In this document: one piece after another, positions 63,028-64,000 of the stretch
Layout: each line of letters starts with the position of its first letter
Numbering within the stretch: position 1 is the first letter of the stretch
Assembly: GCA_019237115.1 (NCBI GenBank)
Contig: JAFAHS010000071.1
Location: 1 to 64,000 of the forward strand
DNA from: Deltaproteobacteria bacterium
GTDB lineage: Bacteria; Desulfobacterota; Binatia; Binatales; Binataceae
Direction of reading: 5' to 3'
Length of the DNA: 64,000 nucleotides
Notes under the pieces: generated by a model
The model's input: the letters and a program-made list of their open reading frames with translations, nothing else
The model's database searches: none
What the model was told of the DNA's origin: nothing
Made by a program: the position numbers and the translations under genes

Positions 63028-63150
63028 GCGCATCGCAATTGAGACGAAGACGCGGTTGTTCTTTAAGCCAAGGGCGGACGGCTGATCGCAACGCGGCTGC
63101 GCCGATGGAGACGTCTGGATCGATCGGTGCTGCCTGATTGCGCATTGCCG
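63028..63150 (+). pseudogene. possible hexapeptide acyltransferase remnant
   Basis: Codons from about 63108 read G-D-V-W-I-D-R-C-C-L-I-A, strongly like the G-R-N-V-W-I-G-P-C-C-L-I-A stretch of the acyltransferase at 10110, including the unusual double Cys; at DNA level TGCTGCCTGATTGCG is shared exactly. Upstream codons R-I-A-I-E-T-K-T-R-L-F-F-K-P resemble a preceding hexapeptide turn in another frame. It is short, so confidence is moderate. Confidence 0.4.
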
Positions 63151-63422
63151 GGCGCTTAGTGAGGTTTTTCGCGCTCAGGGGCAAGATAGGAAGAGGCGCC
63201 GTTTTTTGGATCGAATATCAACGATAGTAACGTATGCGTCCGATACCGAGATGGCTAAGGCCTAATTCGTTGAGATTCCAATGCGGGGCTATTTGCGTCA
63301 GCCGCCCCTAGAAACACCAATAGACTTTAGGTCGTTTTCGTTTCCATTGGGGTCTCATTCCGACCTTCGAGGAGAGAATGTAGATCTCAATGCCGGTCAG
63401 GTTTTCTCCGGTCGTGGGCACG

Positions 63423-64000
63423 ATGAGTCGACTTGAAGATTTTCGCGTCCGTTACGCGGTCGAAATCAAGGAGCTGTACGAACAGTCGGCCGTGCGGTGG
63501 AATATTCCAGAAGGACAATGGGCTGGCGCGATTTATCGCGCCGCTGTCTCGAGGGGATCTCCAGGGTCGAGATCGTCTTCCGCAAACGAAATTTCTTGCA
63601 CATTGGTGCACCCGGACGATTTCGCATTCGCCCTAGCTCTCCGGTTGGGTTGCAGTGACGCCTTAGACAATTTTGAGGCAAATTACAAAGTTGTGCTCCA
63701 CGATCTCGCTCTTGATATCACTCACGATGAAGAGCGTGCAGTGAATTTAGCCGCGGCCGTCTTCCAGGAGATCTGTGGAGAAATGGAAGAAGATGGACGC
63801 AGACGATCGCTGCTGCTGAATTTCGATGGTGGTGTCTCCCTGCGTGATTGGTTGCGCGCGCTCTTGGAGCAACGGGACGCGCGCGAACTCGAGGCGACAG
63901 TGTCCAATGGTTATTTTCCTATGGGACGCCCCGCTCCCGCTCCTTCGCGGTGCCCTCCGCGGGAGGCTCTTGCTGCATACGGCGATCTGGTGCGACTGGA
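63423..64000 (+). CDS. RNA polymerase sigma-70-like protein, N-terminal part (runs off the window)
   Basis: From ATG 63423 the frame stays open for 192 codons to the window edge. It begins with F-R-V-R-Y-A-V-E-I-K-E-L-Y-E, R-W-N-I-P-E, then VHPDDFAFALALRLGC with DALDNFEANYKVVL, and later F-D-G-G-V-S-L-R-D-W-L-R-A-L. The H-P-D-D-x-x-x-A and G-S-L-R-x-W-L-R patterns recall sigma-70-like proteins found in Myxococcota and Acidobacteria. A domain could be confirmed only with the rest of the gene. The start has no good ribosome site; GTG 63606 is an alternative. Confidence 0.5.
   Translation, partial: MSRLEDFRVRYAVEIKELYEQSAVRWNIPEGQWAGAIYRAAVSRGSPGSRSSSANEISCTLVHPDDFAFALALRLGCSDALDNFEANYKVVLHDLALDITHDEERAVNLAAAVFQEICGEMEEDGRRRSLLLNFDGGVSLRDWLRALLEQRDARELEATVSNGYFPMGRPAPAPSRCPPREALAAYGDLVRL

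Noticed and set aside
1..64000. tRNA, rRNA, CRISPR array, intact transposase or replication origin
   Set aside because: None seen on either strand; no cloverleaf-like conserved sequence, regular spacer-repeat array or DDE/HUH transposase motif was found.

Overview
The window reads as chromosomal DNA from a Gram-negative bacterium with fairly high GC and frequent GTG/TTG starts. Evidence for two membranes is an outer-membrane polysaccharide export lipoprotein, a DUF748/AsmA-like giant protein, heptosyltransferase-family enzymes and a Wzm/Wzt exporter. Nothing in the sequence fixes the phylum; a soil proteobacterium, Acidobacteria or Binatota-like lineage would fit, but that is a guess. I saw no rRNA, tRNA, CRISPR array, origin or intact transposase.

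Layout. (1) 1-4946: housekeeping flank with a thioesterase tail, a short-chain dehydrogenase and a convergent DUF748 protein. (2) 5422-10992: compact operon with a NodB-like protein, a TylF-like methyltransferase, an FkbH-like enzyme, a hexapeptide acyltransferase and an acyl carrier protein, probably making an acyl (perhaps glyceryl) decoration. (3) 12097-15962: a large STAND-type ATPase regulator and two small excisionase-type helix-turn-helix proteins. (4) 15946-25987: start of a large exopolysaccharide/O-antigen locus: an HldE-like fusion with an eroded second domain, Wza-like exporter, Wzc-like tyrosine kinase, a frameshifted glycosyltransferase, a GT9 enzyme, the WcaJ-type initiating transferase and a cupin. 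(5) 25993-34502: glycosyltransferases around the Wzm/Wzt ABC exporter. (6) 34527-44452: nucleotide-sugar branch (RfbF, SDR, two C-methyltransferases), then GT4, PIG-L deacetylase, 2OG-Fe(II) oxygenase and GT4. (7) 45273-62550: more glycosyltransferases and methyltransferases, a Wzy/WaaL-like membrane protein and a secreted glycosidase-like protein. (8) 62551-64000: decayed remnants and the start of a sigma-factor-like gene that runs off the window.

Working model: WcaJ-like PHPT loads the first sugar on undecaprenyl phosphate; about a dozen GT2/GT4/GT9 enzymes extend it; RfbF, SDR, methyltransferases, deacetylase and oxygenase supply or trim unusual branched or methylated sugars; export uses Wzm/Wzt and/or Wza/Wzc, with a Wzy/WaaL-like protein polymerising or ligating.

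The most striking property is decay and duplication. Between intact genes lie remnants of a second Wzy-like gene, a CgeB-like glycosyltransferase, a GT2, a second oxygenase, a TPR protein, a helix-turn-helix gene and a hexapeptide acyltransferase. A 200-bp direct repeat records a module duplication, and an inverted repeat brackets one glycosyltransferase gene. Many of these remnants have no continuous reading frame and are visible only by reading all frames.
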